A stretch of DNA of 64,000 nucleotides, taken from NCBI GenBank assembly GCA_002696485.1, contig NZTP01000039.1, positions 1-64,000 on the forward strand, read 5' to 3'. The position numbers and the translations under genes were made by a program. Within the stretch, counting starts at the first letter, position 1, and each line of letters starts with the position of its first letter. Source of the stretch: Altibacter sp. GTDB lineage: Bacteria > Bacteroidota > Bacteroidia > Flavobacteriales > Flavobacteriaceae. Positions 26,730 to 35,421 of the stretch are shown piece by piece. Under the pieces are notes generated by a model. It was given only the letters and a program-made list of their open reading frames with translations. It was not told where the DNA came from and ran no database searches.

Positions 26730-27503
26730 CTATTCCTTTTTTTCAAAACTTCGTGCATTGTAAATAGCGCTTCGGATTTGAAAGGTTTCTAACACCAATG
26801 CATATTGTTCATTCTCAAAATCGCTTTGCAGATTGGAGGTTTCGATACAAAACAGTAAGAAATCCTCTAATTTTCCCCTTGGTATCGTATAGGCTTCTTC
26901 AAAGAAGGACGCCGTATAAAAAGCGATTATATGCTGTACTGTTACATTCTCATGGTCCCATTTCCTTTTCAGTTTCAATTTTCGGTAATACCCACTTAAA
27001 TGCTTATACATGGCCTCCAGATCTACGGCAGTTGCAAGTCCTAAATAAGGCACGATAGGCACGATCTTTTCCTCCCCCTTTCCTTTGAAGCCGGGAATGC
27101 CGACATCATTAAAATTTAAAGGCTTTTCGGTTTTTATGTTTTTAATGTCGGTTTCTAAATTTCCTGAAAGATTGGGACCAAAAACGACTTCCTTTAGTTC
27201 ATTCACAAGCGGGTTTAAAAAAATTACAAGTATTCGATTTTCATAGTGTTCTTTGGTGACAATGATGGTTTGTGGAACAAAATTCACAGAAGAGATTAAA
27301 AGGGTATCCTGCTCCCGTACTGTGATCGAAAAATTTCCCAGAGCATCTGTTACCGAATTGTAATGGGAACTTTTATTTAAAATGTGGATACCTTCCACAT
27401 CCGCTTCGTTGGTGATTTTCCCTTGCAGTATTCGCTCTTGTCCTGCTGACTTCCAAGCAAGAAAATAAAAAACACCTGTAATAAAAAATTTATTTACTGT
27501 CAA
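26730..27503 (-). CDS. Carboxypeptidase-regulatory-like domain protein (copy 2)
   Basis: A 257-residue exported protein. After a signal peptide comes a CarboxypepD_reg-like beta domain (about 22-105: ILQGKITNEADVEGIHILN, ALGNFSITVREQDTLLIS, VIFLNPLVNELKEVV), then a helical domain with FYTASFFEEAYTIPRGKLEDFLLFC. The architecture repeats that of the gene upstream, with which it overlaps by 14 bases, so the two are tandem paralogues. Such N-terminal domains resemble the plug-side extensions of TonB receptors, but no receptor barrel follows. Function unknown. Confidence 0.82.
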   Translation of the reverse strand: MTVNKFFITGVFYFLAWKSAGQERILQGKITNEADVEGIHILNKSSHYNSVTDALGNFSITVREQDTLLISSVNFVPQTIIVTKEHYENRILVIFLNPLVNELKEVVFGPNLSGNLETDIKNIKTEKPLNFNDVGIPGFKGKGEEKIVPIVPYLGLATAVDLEAMYKHLSGYYRKLKLKRKWDHENVTVQHIIAFYTASFFEEAYTIPRGKLEDFLLFCIETSNLQSDFENEQYALVLETFQIRSAIYNARSFEKKE

Positions 27504-28302
27504 GTTTTTTCAGGTACATTGCGCTTTCACGCTGTATAAAAGCCAGCAACAGCAATTCATTTTCGGCTTTTAGTAATTCTCTTTTCACCCCCCTTTCTTC
27601 CAGGAAATAAAGAAAGTCATTTACCCGATTCTCCGGTATACCGAACGTTTCAGAAACGTAGGAGTTGCTAAAACGCTGTCGCAGTGCGGTGTGTAATATA
27701 AGTTTATTTGCAAACTCTTGTTCGGCATTTTTATTCTTCTTCGGAAAAAGAAGTCCTGCCAAGCCTACAAAATCTAAACTAGCTTGTTTCTGCCCGTTGT
27801 AATAAGCTTCTTCGGCTTTATTGCCTTTTACGGAAGTGGACTCGTCTGCAGAAAATTCGTATTCGAACTCAAGGGTTTCATACGAGAGGTCCCACCCCGG
27901 ATTGATCGTAGCTGTTTTAATACGATTGAGATCGGCTATGATGTTCCCTGAAAGGTCATACGGGCGAACAATCACTTCTTCCAATTGATTCACGGCAGGG
28001 TTGAGGTAGATCGCCATGCGCTCACTTTCAATCACGCCGGCATCCACGATGACCGTGAAACTTTGAAACTGTAAAGCCGTGACTTGCACCCGGTCATTCT
28101 CTGCCACTTCCAATTCAAAAAGACCTTCGGCATTGGTGATGGTTCCTTTTTGTGAAGAAATATTATAGACACTTACACTTTCTACATCCTCCCCTATGGG
28201 CGCCGTGATCTTTCCTTTGACCAACACCCGCTCAATGTCCTGCTGTGCCATTCCGCATAGCGGAACAAAGATTAGTAGAAGTAAAAAGTACTTTTTTCTC
28301 AT
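27490..28302 (-). CDS. Carboxypeptidase-regulatory-like domain protein (copy 1)
   Basis: A 270-residue protein with signal peptide (about 1-19, ending CGMAQ), a CarboxypepD_reg-like domain (KGKITAPIGEDVESVSVYN, AEGLFELEVAENDRVQVT, IYLNPAVNQLEEVIVRPYDLSGN) and a helical C-terminal part with ALRQRFSNSYVSETFGIPENRVNDFL. It shares layout and several motifs with the downstream gene and probably arose with it by duplication. It is the first gene of the run that ends with the M1 peptidase. A 17-base palindrome covers its start codon. Confidence 0.82.
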   Translation of the reverse strand: MRKKYFLLLLIFVPLCGMAQQDIERVLVKGKITAPIGEDVESVSVYNISSQKGTITNAEGLFELEVAENDRVQVTALQFQSFTVIVDAGVIESERMAIYLNPAVNQLEEVIVRPYDLSGNIIADLNRIKTATINPGWDLSYETLEFEYEFSADESTSVKGNKAEEAYYNGQKQASLDFVGLAGLLFPKKNKNAEQEFANKLILHTALRQRFSNSYVSETFGIPENRVNDFLYFLEERGVKRELLKAENELLLLAFIQRESAMYLKKLDSK

Positions 28303-28360
28303 ACTTTAAAAGTATGGATTTGTTTTCTTATCAAAGTCATAAGGTTTCGGTGGATATTGT

Positions 28361-28368
28361 TAAATTTA
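28361..28368 (+). promoter_or_regulatory. Candidate -7 box (TAAATTTA) for pepE
   Basis: One mismatch from TAnnTTTG, 19 bases before the pepE ATG; no clear -33 element. Confidence 0.3.
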
Positions 28369-28387
28369 CTCTTTTAGAACCTACCCT

Positions 28388-29089
28388 ATGAAGAATCTAA
28401 TTGTAGCAAGTACCTCGACGGTGTACGGCGGCGGCTATTTAGACTATTTATCTGAAACACTTTCCGAATTATATAAAAACACCAAAGAAGTGATCTTTAT
28501 TCCCTACGCTCGACCCGGCGGAATGACACACGATGCCTACACCGAAAAAGCTTCCGAAGCTTTCAAGAAAATAGGAAAAGAACTGCGAGGACTTCACACG
28601 TTTACAAACCCACAACAAGCTTTGCGGGAAGCCACAGGTGTTTTTACGGGAGGCGGCAATACCTTTGTTCTTGTCACAGCGCTACATCAATTGCAATTAA
28701 TGCAACCCTTAAGGGAAGTGATCTTCAACGGCATTCCCTATTTAGGTACGAGTGCAGGCAGCAATATTTGTGGTGTTACCATGCAAACTACTAACGATAT
28801 GCCCATTGTCTATCCTCCCTCCTTCAAAACGTTGGGGGTTCTTCCTTTTAATATCAATCCGCATTTCTTGGATCCCGATCCCTCCAGCAACCATATGGGC
28901 GAGACCCGGGAAACACGCATCAAGGAGTTTCACACACAAAACACCATTCCAGTGATAGGGCTTAGGGAAGGCAGTTGGCTTGAAGTGAACGGCGACACTA
29001 TCACGTTACGAGGTACCTTAAACGCACGTATCTATAAACAAGGAAAGGACCCGTATGAACTAGACACGAACTCGATAGTGTCTTTCTAA
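28388..29089 (+). CDS. pepE: Dipeptidase E (alpha-aspartyl dipeptidase, S51)
   Basis: Hydrolyses N-terminal aspartyl dipeptides in the cytosol. The 233-residue protein has the nucleophile Ser122 in LGTSAGSN, the upstream FTGGGNTFVLV block, and NPHFLDPDP, all typical of PepE. Length matches the E. coli enzyme closely. The stop is 5 bases from the stop of the convergent acetyltransferase gene. Confidence 0.93.
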   Translation: MKNLIVASTSTVYGGGYLDYLSETLSELYKNTKEVIFIPYARPGGMTHDAYTEKASEAFKKIGKELRGLHTFTNPQQALREATGVFTGGGNTFVLVTALHQLQLMQPLREVIFNGIPYLGTSAGSNICGVTMQTTNDMPIVYPPSFKTLGVLPFNINPHFLDPDPSSNHMGETRETRIKEFHTQNTIPVIGLREGSWLEVNGDTITLRGTLNARIYKQGKDPYELDTNSIVSF

Positions 29090-29094
29090 ACGAT

Positions 29095-29529
29095 TTACAA
29101 TTCTTTAATGAAGTGATACCCCTTAGCGACAAACCCCTGATTGTAATAGAATTTATGCGAAGGAAAATTATGTACGTATGTGTTTAACTCAATCCAATTG
29201 CAATTTTTTTGCCGAGCGTAGGCATAAATAAATTCCATAAGATCTTTACCAAGGCCACGATTGCGATAAGCCTCTTCAATGATCACATGATCGATCTCCA
29301 TGCTTTTCCCCGCATAATGTCTGGTTTGGAACCACATACCGCACGTACCTATTAGCGTTTCTGAAGTATAAATGCCAAGACATTGGTAGTTTTGGGAGGC
29401 CATCTCCTGTACCCGTTCCGTTAGAACAGCTTCAGAGATACTGTAACTCCCCAATTTTTGCAGCAAAGGCACGATGCTTGTGATATCTTGTTTGGCGATT
29501 AAACGGATCTCGATATTGGTATCTTTCAA
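29095..29529 (-). CDS. GNAT-family N-acetyltransferase
   Basis: A 144-residue single-domain acetyltransferase. Motif A reads MEIDHVIIEEAYRNRGLGKDLM with the R-x-x-G-L-G pyrophosphate loop, followed by AYARQKNCNWIELNT and the C-terminal HKFYYNQGFVAKGYHFIKEL, the pattern of small-molecule or aminoglycoside-type GNATs. The substrate is not predictable. It stands alone between pepE and the M15 peptidase gene. Confidence 0.9.
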   Translation of the reverse strand: MKDTNIEIRLIAKQDITSIVPLLQKLGSYSISEAVLTERVQEMASQNYQCLGIYTSETLIGTCGMWFQTRHYAGKSMEIDHVIIEEAYRNRGLGKDLMEFIYAYARQKNCNWIELNTYVHNFPSHKFYYNQGFVAKGYHFIKEL

Positions 29530-29565
29530 AATAGTACTACTTTTAGAACAGGACTAAGATATAAA

Positions 29566-30309
29566 ATGAAGCGAAGTAAATTCATAAAAATAAGCGGGGC
29601 GGCTGCACTGGGTGTAAGCTTAGTGCCACAATTCTCCTTTACAGTCTTGCAAGATATTTTTACGCGGGATCAACTTATAGGCAAAGGCAATCCGGACATC
29701 ACGGGTGATTCGTATACTTCCAAGATGCACAAAGAAGCAAAAGCAGCTTTTGAAAGAATGAAGCAAGAAGCGGCTGCGGAAGGGATTACGATTGAAGTCG
29801 TTTCTGCCTACCGAAGTTTTCAACGGCAAAAAGAGATCTTCGAAGGCAAGTACCGTCGCTTTACAGATCAAGGCTTATCTCCTTCCGAAGCGATTACAAA
29901 AATTATTGAATACTCTACCATTCCCGGTACTTCAAGACATCATTGGGGGACAGACCTGGACCTTATAGACAGTAGTGTTCCTCGACCTCAGAATGTACTT
30001 CAACCGGAACATTTTCACGGCACAGGTCCTTTTTGCAGACTTAAGGAATGGATGAACCGGCATGCCAATACATTTGGTTTCTACGAAGTATACACAGACA
30101 ATGCACATCGAAAAGGATTTAAATACGAGCCGTGGCACTTTAGCTACGCACCCGTTTCTATACCCATGCTGAAAGCCTACAAAAAGCTAGATGTGCAAAA
30201 GATCCTTCAGGAAGAGAAGATCCTGGGAGCGCAGCATTTTTCCGAAGCATTTATCGCTACCTACCGAAACGAAAATATTTTAGATATCAATCCCGAATTA
30301 CTTTCGTAA
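29566..30309 (+). CDS. M15-family D-alanyl-D-alanine carboxypeptidase
   Basis: A 247-residue exported peptidase of the VanY/DdcY type. After an N-terminal signal segment (about 1-28) it has SAYRSFQRQKEIF, the zinc-binding SRHHWGTDLDL (His and Asp ligands) and EPWHFSY (the third His), the full set for a zinc D,D-carboxypeptidase acting on peptidoglycan stem peptides in the periplasm. The start context is ordinary. It precedes the M48 gene by 25 bases, so the two may be cotranscribed. Confidence 0.92.
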   Translation: MKRSKFIKISGAAALGVSLVPQFSFTVLQDIFTRDQLIGKGNPDITGDSYTSKMHKEAKAAFERMKQEAAAEGITIEVVSAYRSFQRQKEIFEGKYRRFTDQGLSPSEAITKIIEYSTIPGTSRHHWGTDLDLIDSSVPRPQNVLQPEHFHGTGPFCRLKEWMNRHANTFGFYEVYTDNAHRKGFKYEPWHFSYAPVSIPMLKAYKKLDVQKILQEEKILGAQHFSEAFIATYRNENILDINPELLS

Positions 30310-30334
30310 ATTTAGAATTCAAAATCTGAAACTC

Positions 30335-31099
30335 ATGAGAGGTAGCTGGAAAATTCGCATACTGATTGGATTGGCCATAGTCGCTTTTGCATTTTTTAGA
30401 AAATGTGCCATGACCGAAGAAAACCCATACACCGGCAAGGAGCAAGCGATCTCATTGACCACAGAAGAAGAGATCGCCATTGGCTTGCAAAGCGCCCCAC
30501 AGATGGCTGCCGAATACGGCGGACTCTACCCGGACGAACAGATGCAGGCATATGTAGATATGGTTGGTGCCAAGTTGGTTGACAACACGGTGGCTCGTGA
30601 CACCCCCTATCGTTATGAATTCCATTTGCTGGCCGATCCCAATACTATTAATGCTTTTGCACTTCCCGGCGGACAGATATTTATCACGTATGCCTTGCTT
30701 TCCAAACTGGAAAACGAAGATCAGTTGGCCGGAGTATTGGGGCACGAAGTCGGTCATGTACTAGGACGACACTCTGCCGAACGTATTGCCAACAGCGAGT
30801 TTTGGCAAACACTGGCCCAAGGTGCTTCGGTGGGAGCCGATGCCGGAAATGTTGTGGCAGGTATCGGTCAAAATGTGTTACTAGGTAACGGTCGTGATGA
30901 CGAACTGGAGAGCGACGATCTGGGCGTACGCTTCATGATCAAGGCAGGCTACGATCCGTATGAAATGATCGAAGTGATGCAAATCCTTAAAGATGCCGCT
31001 GGACCAAACCGTGCTCCCGAATTTAAGAGTACGCATCCTGATCCGGAGAACCGAATAGAACACATTATGGAGGCCATTAAAAAATACGGAGGATCGTGA
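30335..31099 (+). CDS. M48-family metalloprotease
   Basis: A 254-residue membrane- or lipid-anchored protease. An N-terminal hydrophobic segment (about 8-21) ends in FRKC, which is a poor lipobox, so a membrane anchor is likelier. The zinc motif is HEVGH (His137, Glu138, His141) with ELESDDLGVRFM providing the third ligand and AGYDP following, as in Loiu/BepA-like envelope proteases. It lacks the C-terminal TPR domain of BepA. A role in envelope protein quality control is inferred from the family. Confidence 0.9.
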   Translation: MRGSWKIRILIGLAIVAFAFFRKCAMTEENPYTGKEQAISLTTEEEIAIGLQSAPQMAAEYGGLYPDEQMQAYVDMVGAKLVDNTVARDTPYRYEFHLLADPNTINAFALPGGQIFITYALLSKLENEDQLAGVLGHEVGHVLGRHSAERIANSEFWQTLAQGASVGADAGNVVAGIGQNVLLGNGRDDELESDDLGVRFMIKAGYDPYEMIEVMQILKDAAGPNRAPEFKSTHPDPENRIEHIMEAIKKYGGS

Positions 31100-31158
31100 A
31101 TAATTTCATTATACCAAAGATCCAAACGCTCAAAAACTAAACACTAAAACCAATCAAC

Positions 31159-31677
31159 ATGAAAAAATTAACCAACAGACTGTTATTGCTTACATTGTTT
31201 TTTGTCGTGGCTTTTACATTCCAAAGTTGTGAAGAAAAGGAAAAAGAGGAAACCAAAGAAGTTGAAAAGGAAATGATCGTGGCCTCTGAAAAGCCTGAGT
31301 ATTTCTCGCTTCGACCTGAAGTAGAAAAAGCGTATGGGTACTCCCATGCCGTAAAAATTGGGAACAGTATAAAAATCTCCGGTGCTGTGAGCATGGACGA
31401 TCAAGGAACTCCCACGGCAATTGATGACATGGAACAACAAATGAAAAATTGCTACGCAGACATTGAGAAGATATTAAACCATTACGGCTGTACTTTTGAT
31501 GACGTAGTGGTTGAAAACATTTTTACAACCAATATGCCGCAATTACTCGAAAAATCAGCTTATAGAGCCGATATCTACAAAAATCAGTTCCCAACGGGCA
31601 CATGGGTTGAGGTAACATCCTTGGCACTACCTGAGTTTATGGTAGAAATAGAGATTGAGGCACATAAATCTGAGTGA
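31159..31677 (+). CDS. Exported RidA-like lipoprotein
   Basis: A 172-residue protein with a lipoprotein signal peptide (lipobox ending FQSC, about Cys24), a highly charged Glu/Lys linker and a RidA/YjgF-fold domain (about 45-170: KIGNSIKISGAVSMD, FDDVVVENIFTTNM, MVEIEIEA). Unlike classic RidA, the arginine of the PARTTV block is replaced: the segment reads FPTGTWVEV. Imine deaminase activity of the RidA kind is therefore doubtful. Location outside the inner membrane is unusual for this fold. It probably shares a transcript with the M48 gene. Confidence 0.88.
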   Translation: MKKLTNRLLLLTLFFVVAFTFQSCEEKEKEETKEVEKEMIVASEKPEYFSLRPEVEKAYGYSHAVKIGNSIKISGAVSMDDQGTPTAIDDMEQQMKNCYADIEKILNHYGCTFDDVVVENIFTTNMPQLLEKSAYRADIYKNQFPTGTWVEVTSLALPEFMVEIEIEAHKSE

Positions 31678-31788
31678 TCACTGCAAGCACTAAACAAGCG
31701 GTGAAGGGGGAAGTGCTCTTTTTAGGTAAGCACGCAACCGGCTTTTAAATAGTAAAAAACCTTTATTTTTTTACACGTACTTTGTGAG

Positions 31789-31796
31789 TATCTTTG
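31789..31796 (+). promoter_or_regulatory. -7 box (TATCTTTG) immediately before gpmI
   Basis: Exact TAnnTTTG match only 4 bases before the ATG at 31801. If used, transcription would begin at or just inside the start codon, giving a leaderless or nearly leaderless mRNA. Confidence 0.5.
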
Positions 31797-31800
31797 CCGT

Positions 31801-33315
31801 ATGAACAAAAAGGTCCTTCTCTTGATCCTGGATGGTTGGGGTGTAACGCAAGATCCTTCGGTGTCTGCCATCGCTCAAGCCCATACCCCTTTTATCGATT
31901 CGTTGTATAAGAAATATCCAAATGCGCAATTACTTACACATGGAATGAATGTGGGACTTCCCGATGGACAAATGGGAAACAGCGAGGTAGGACACATGAA
32001 TCTTGGAGCCGGTCGCATTGTATACCAAGACTTGGCCAAAGTCAATCTTGCCATTCAGAACGGCACATTGCAAGACGAACCCGAGTTGAAAAAGGCGTTT
32101 CAGTATGCCAAGGAATATCATAAAAAAGTACATTTTCTTGGGTTGGTCTCTAATGGAGGCGTTCATTCGCACATAGAACATTTAAAAGGACTATTGACAG
32201 CCGCACAAACCACTGGCCTTACTGATGTTTTCGTACATGCCTTCACTGATGGACGTGATGTCGATCCTAAATCGGGTGCAGGGCATATAAAATCGTTGGA
32301 GGATCACATGGCTAAGACTACAGGCTCCTTAGCTTCGGTGATAGGAAGGTACTACGCCATGGATCGCGATAAGCGCTGGGAACGTGTAAAAAGAGTATAC
32401 GATCTGTTAGTCTTCGGAAAAGGTACAGCTTCAGAAGACGCAGTTCAAAGTATTGAGACTAGTTATTCCGAAGGGATTACAGATGAATTTTTGGAACCTA
32501 TTGTGATGACAAACCACGGTGAGCCGCGAGCTACCATTTCTGAAGGGGATGTAGTACTCTTTTTTAATTTCAGGACCGATCGCGGCAGGCAACTCACCGA
32601 AGTGCTCACTCAAACCGATTATGAAGGTTTTGGTATGAAAAGTATACCGTTGTATTACGTAACACTTACCAATTACGACGATTCCTTTAAAGGTATCAAG
32701 GTGATCTACAACAAGGAAAACATTACCGAACCCTTGGGCGAAGTGCTGGAACGTCACGGAAAAACGCAAATACGCATCGCAGAAACCGAGAAGTATCCGC
32801 ACGTTACTTTCTTTTTTAACGGCGGACGGGAAACGCCTTTTAAAGGTGAAAAACGTATTCTTTGTCCTTCTCCAAAAGTGGCTACCTACGACCTCCAGCC
32901 CGAGATGAGCGCCTACGAGGTGCGCGATAAGATCTTACCGGAAATCAAAAACAAAACGGCTGATTTCATCTGTTTGAATTTTGCGAATCCTGATATGGTG
33001 GGACACACGGGCGTTTTTGAAGCAGCCGTCAAAGCTTGTGAAACAGTGGATGCTTGCGCTAAGATCATTGTGGAAGAAGCATTGGTCCAAGGGTATGCCA
33101 CCCTCCTCCTGGCAGACCATGGCAACAGCGAAACCATGCGCAATCCGGACGGATCTCCCAATACAGCCCATACCACCAATCCGGTGCCCATTATCATTAT
33201 TGATCGCGAAGTACAATCTATACGCGATGGCATCTTAGGTGATGTAGCTCCTACCATCCTTGCCTTGATGGGGATCGAAAAACCGGAGGTAATGACGCGT
33301 TGGTCTTTGTTGTAA
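31801..33315 (+). CDS. gpmI: 2,3-bisphosphoglycerate-independent phosphoglycerate mutase
   Basis: Interconverts 3- and 2-phosphoglycerate in glycolysis using two Mn2+ ions and a phosphoserine intermediate. The 504-residue protein has LLLILDGWG (Asp11), the nucleophile Ser61 in MGNSEVGHMNLGAGR, AFTDGRDVDP, FFNFRTDRGRQL, NPDMVGHTG and LADHGNSETM, covering both the phosphatase and transferase domains. Length is typical. Confidence 0.97.
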   Translation: MNKKVLLLILDGWGVTQDPSVSAIAQAHTPFIDSLYKKYPNAQLLTHGMNVGLPDGQMGNSEVGHMNLGAGRIVYQDLAKVNLAIQNGTLQDEPELKKAFQYAKEYHKKVHFLGLVSNGGVHSHIEHLKGLLTAAQTTGLTDVFVHAFTDGRDVDPKSGAGHIKSLEDHMAKTTGSLASVIGRYYAMDRDKRWERVKRVYDLLVFGKGTASEDAVQSIETSYSEGITDEFLEPIVMTNHGEPRATISEGDVVLFFNFRTDRGRQLTEVLTQTDYEGFGMKSIPLYYVTLTNYDDSFKGIKVIYNKENITEPLGEVLERHGKTQIRIAETEKYPHVTFFFNGGRETPFKGEKRILCPSPKVATYDLQPEMSAYEVRDKILPEIKNKTADFICLNFANPDMVGHTGVFEAAVKACETVDACAKIIVEEALVQGYATLLLADHGNSETMRNPDGSPNTAHTTNPVPIIIIDREVQSIRDGILGDVAPTILALMGIEKPEVMTRWSLL

Positions 33316-33374
33316 GCCTTCTTACACCATCTTTTCTTCTGAATATTAAACTTTAAGAATGGTAATATTCTTCG

Positions 33375-33382
33375 TATTTTTG
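33375..33382 (+). promoter_or_regulatory. -7 box (TATTTTTG) before the HAD gene
   Basis: Exact TAnnTTTG match, 18 bases before the ATG at 33401. The upstream stretch contains no obvious -33 TTG. Confidence 0.45.
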
Positions 33383-33400
33383 CCGTTTGATTGACGTATC

Positions 33401-33805
33401 ATGCACGAAACCTATACCATAGCGGTCGATTTTGACGGAACTATTGTTGAGGATGAGTATCCCAAAATAGGCAAGCCAATTATCTTTGCTTTCGACACCT
33501 TGAAGAAGCTACAAGAACGCGGTCACCGATTGATCCTTTGGACCTATCGAAACGGACGAGCCCTTGATGAAGCAGTAGCCTTTTGTAAGGAACACGGTGT
33601 CACCTTTTATGCGGTTAATAAAAGTTTTCCCGAAGAGGAGTTCGATCCTAAATACAGCAGAAAGATCAACGCCGATCTCTTTATTGACGACAGGAATGTG
33701 GGCGGACTGAAGAGTTGGGGAGAGATCTATCAGGATTTGATTGGCGAAACCAAATCTGATACCGGAAATACAAAAAAGAGAAGAAAAGGTTGGTTTTCCT
33801 TTTAA
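33401..33805 (+). CDS. Small HAD-superfamily hydrolase (BT0820-like)
   Basis: A 134-residue cap-less HAD protein. Motif I is VDFDGTIVE (Asp10 nucleophile, Asp12 acid/base), motif II is LILWTYRNG, and the C-terminal motif is LFIDDRNVGG. This is the small Bacteroidota group typified by BT0820; relatives are annotated as putative hydrolases without a known substrate. The map gene starts 9 bases downstream, so they share a transcript. Confidence 0.88.
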   Translation: MHETYTIAVDFDGTIVEDEYPKIGKPIIFAFDTLKKLQERGHRLILWTYRNGRALDEAVAFCKEHGVTFYAVNKSFPEEEFDPKYSRKINADLFIDDRNVGGLKSWGEIYQDLIGETKSDTGNTKKRRKGWFSF

Positions 33806-33814
33806 AGACATACT

Positions 33815-34633
33815 ATGATTATACCAAAGACTTCGGAAGAAATTGAACTCATGCGTGAAGCGGCGCTCGTGGTGTCCAAAACATTGGGGGAACTTGCCAA
33901 AGAGGTGAAACCCGGTGTTACAACCCTGTATTTAGATTCTATAGCCGAAACCTGTGTGCGTGATCATGGAGCCGTACCCGGATTTTTGGGATTATATGAT
34001 TTCCCGAACACCCTGTGTATGAGTCCTAATGCTCAAGTCGTGCATGGAATCCCGAACGATACACCTCTGCAAGATGGGGATATTATTTCAATTGATTGCG
34101 GTGCAATAAAAAACGGCTTCTACGGTGATCACGCCTATACTTTTGAAGTCGGGGAAATAGCACCTGACGTAAAAAAATTACTGAGAGTGACCAAAGAATC
34201 CTTGTATGTTGGTATTCGGGAATTTAAAGCCGGTAACCGCACGGGAGACGTTGGGTATGCCATTCAGCAACATTGTGAAGCACATGGCTACGGCGTTGTA
34301 CGCGAGCTGGTAGGTCATGGATTAGGAAGAAAGATGCATGAGGATCCGGAAATGCCTAATTACGGCAAACGCGGACGAGGCAAAAAATTCATTGAAGGGA
34401 TGACCGTCGCCATCGAACCCATGATCAACCTTGGCACTAGACGTATTGAACAGTTACAGGATGGCTGGACGATCTTAACGCAAGATCGCAAACCCAGCGC
34501 CCATTTCGAACACAACGTCGCTTTGGTAGATGGCAAACCCGAACTGCTTTCCACCTTTGCCTATATCTATGAGGCTTTAGGAATTAAAAGCAATGAAGAG
34601 GACGAATTTAGACAGAAAGCGCTGGTATTGTAA
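33815..34633 (+). CDS. map: Methionine aminopeptidase, type I
   Basis: Removes the initiator methionine from nascent proteins. The 272-residue protein shows the metal-ligand set of type I enzymes: SIDCGAIKNGFYGDHAYTF (two Asp), VGHGLGRKMHEDP (His), AIEPMINLGT (Glu) and FEHNVALVDG (Glu). A SIELMREAA-like N-terminus (EIELMREAALVVSKTL) is typical. Unlike the ribosomal-operon copy found in many Bacteroidota, it sits here with a HAD protein and a methyltransferase. Confidence 0.96.
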   Translation: MIIPKTSEEIELMREAALVVSKTLGELAKEVKPGVTTLYLDSIAETCVRDHGAVPGFLGLYDFPNTLCMSPNAQVVHGIPNDTPLQDGDIISIDCGAIKNGFYGDHAYTFEVGEIAPDVKKLLRVTKESLYVGIREFKAGNRTGDVGYAIQQHCEAHGYGVVRELVGHGLGRKMHEDPEMPNYGKRGRGKKFIEGMTVAIEPMINLGTRRIEQLQDGWTILTQDRKPSAHFEHNVALVDGKPELLSTFAYIYEALGIKSNEEDEFRQKALVL

Positions 34634-34644
34634 CACCATACACA

Positions 34645-35421
34645 ATGCATCAGCTCTTTAAATATTTTCTGAATCTCATTCCTAGAACGCTCCTCATTAG
34701 ACTTAGTTATCTGGTACGTCCGGTGGTGGCCTTCTTTCTTCGTGGAAATCGGTATACCGACCCTATAGACGGGCAGTCCTTTCGAAAATTTCTTCCCTAC
34801 GGCTACGAGAAGGTGCGTGACAATGTATTAGCGCCCGGTACACTGTCTTTAGAACGGCACAGATTGTGCTGGTTGTATCTGAAACGTGAAACAACCTTTT
34901 TTTCACAGCCACATAAGGTATTGCACTTTGCACCGGAACAGGCGTTCTACAAACGATTTCGTAAACTGAAACACCTCAACTATACAACTACCGACCTCAA
35001 CTCGCCTTTGGCTGATGTAAAAGCAGATATTTGCGCACTTCCATTTGACGATGAAAGTTTCGATTTTATTATTTGTAATCACGTTTTAGAACACATCCCA
35101 AACGACACCAAAGCGATGCAGGAGTTATACCGTGTCTTGACACCGGGTGGCATGGCTATTCTTCAGGTTCCGTATGATGCCGAAAGGAAAACGACCTTTG
35201 AGGACAACACCATTACCGATCCAAAGGAACGCGCCAGGATCTTTGGGCAATATGATCACGTGCGTATCTACGGAATGGATTATTTTGAAAAACTGGCGAA
35301 CGCAGGCTTTAAAGTACACGCAGTAGACTATACCAAGACACTTTCCGAAGAAGAAATCGACACCTACCGTCTGGCTCAAGGAGAACTCCTTCCCGTTTGT
35401 AAAAAACTACTTGTTAAGTAA
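34645..35421 (+). CDS. Class I SAM-dependent methyltransferase
   Basis: A 258-residue protein with an amphipathic/hydrophobic N-terminus (about 5-35), then a methyltransferase domain: VLHFAPEQAFYKRF in place of the usual glycine-rich motif I, YTTTDLNSPLADVKADI, FDFIICNHVLEHIPND (post-motif HVLEH) and LTPGGMAILQVPY. The substrate is unknown; cell-surface glycan methylation is one possibility for relatives but is not shown here. The start is 11 bases after map, and the end overlaps apbE by 15 bases on the other strand. Confidence 0.87.
   Translation: MHQLFKYFLNLIPRTLLIRLSYLVRPVVAFFLRGNRYTDPIDGQSFRKFLPYGYEKVRDNVLAPGTLSLERHRLCWLYLKRETTFFSQPHKVLHFAPEQAFYKRFRKLKHLNYTTTDLNSPLADVKADICALPFDDESFDFIICNHVLEHIPNDTKAMQELYRVLTPGGMAILQVPYDAERKTTFEDNTITDPKERARIFGQYDHVRIYGMDYFEKLANAGFKVHAVDYTKTLSEEEIDTYRLAQGELLPVCKKLLVK

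Noticed and set aside
31686..31723. Possible terminator (AGCACT...AGTGCT then T-run) after the RidA-like lipoprotein gene
   Set aside because: The stem is only six base pairs with a loop of about 20 bases; too weak to list.
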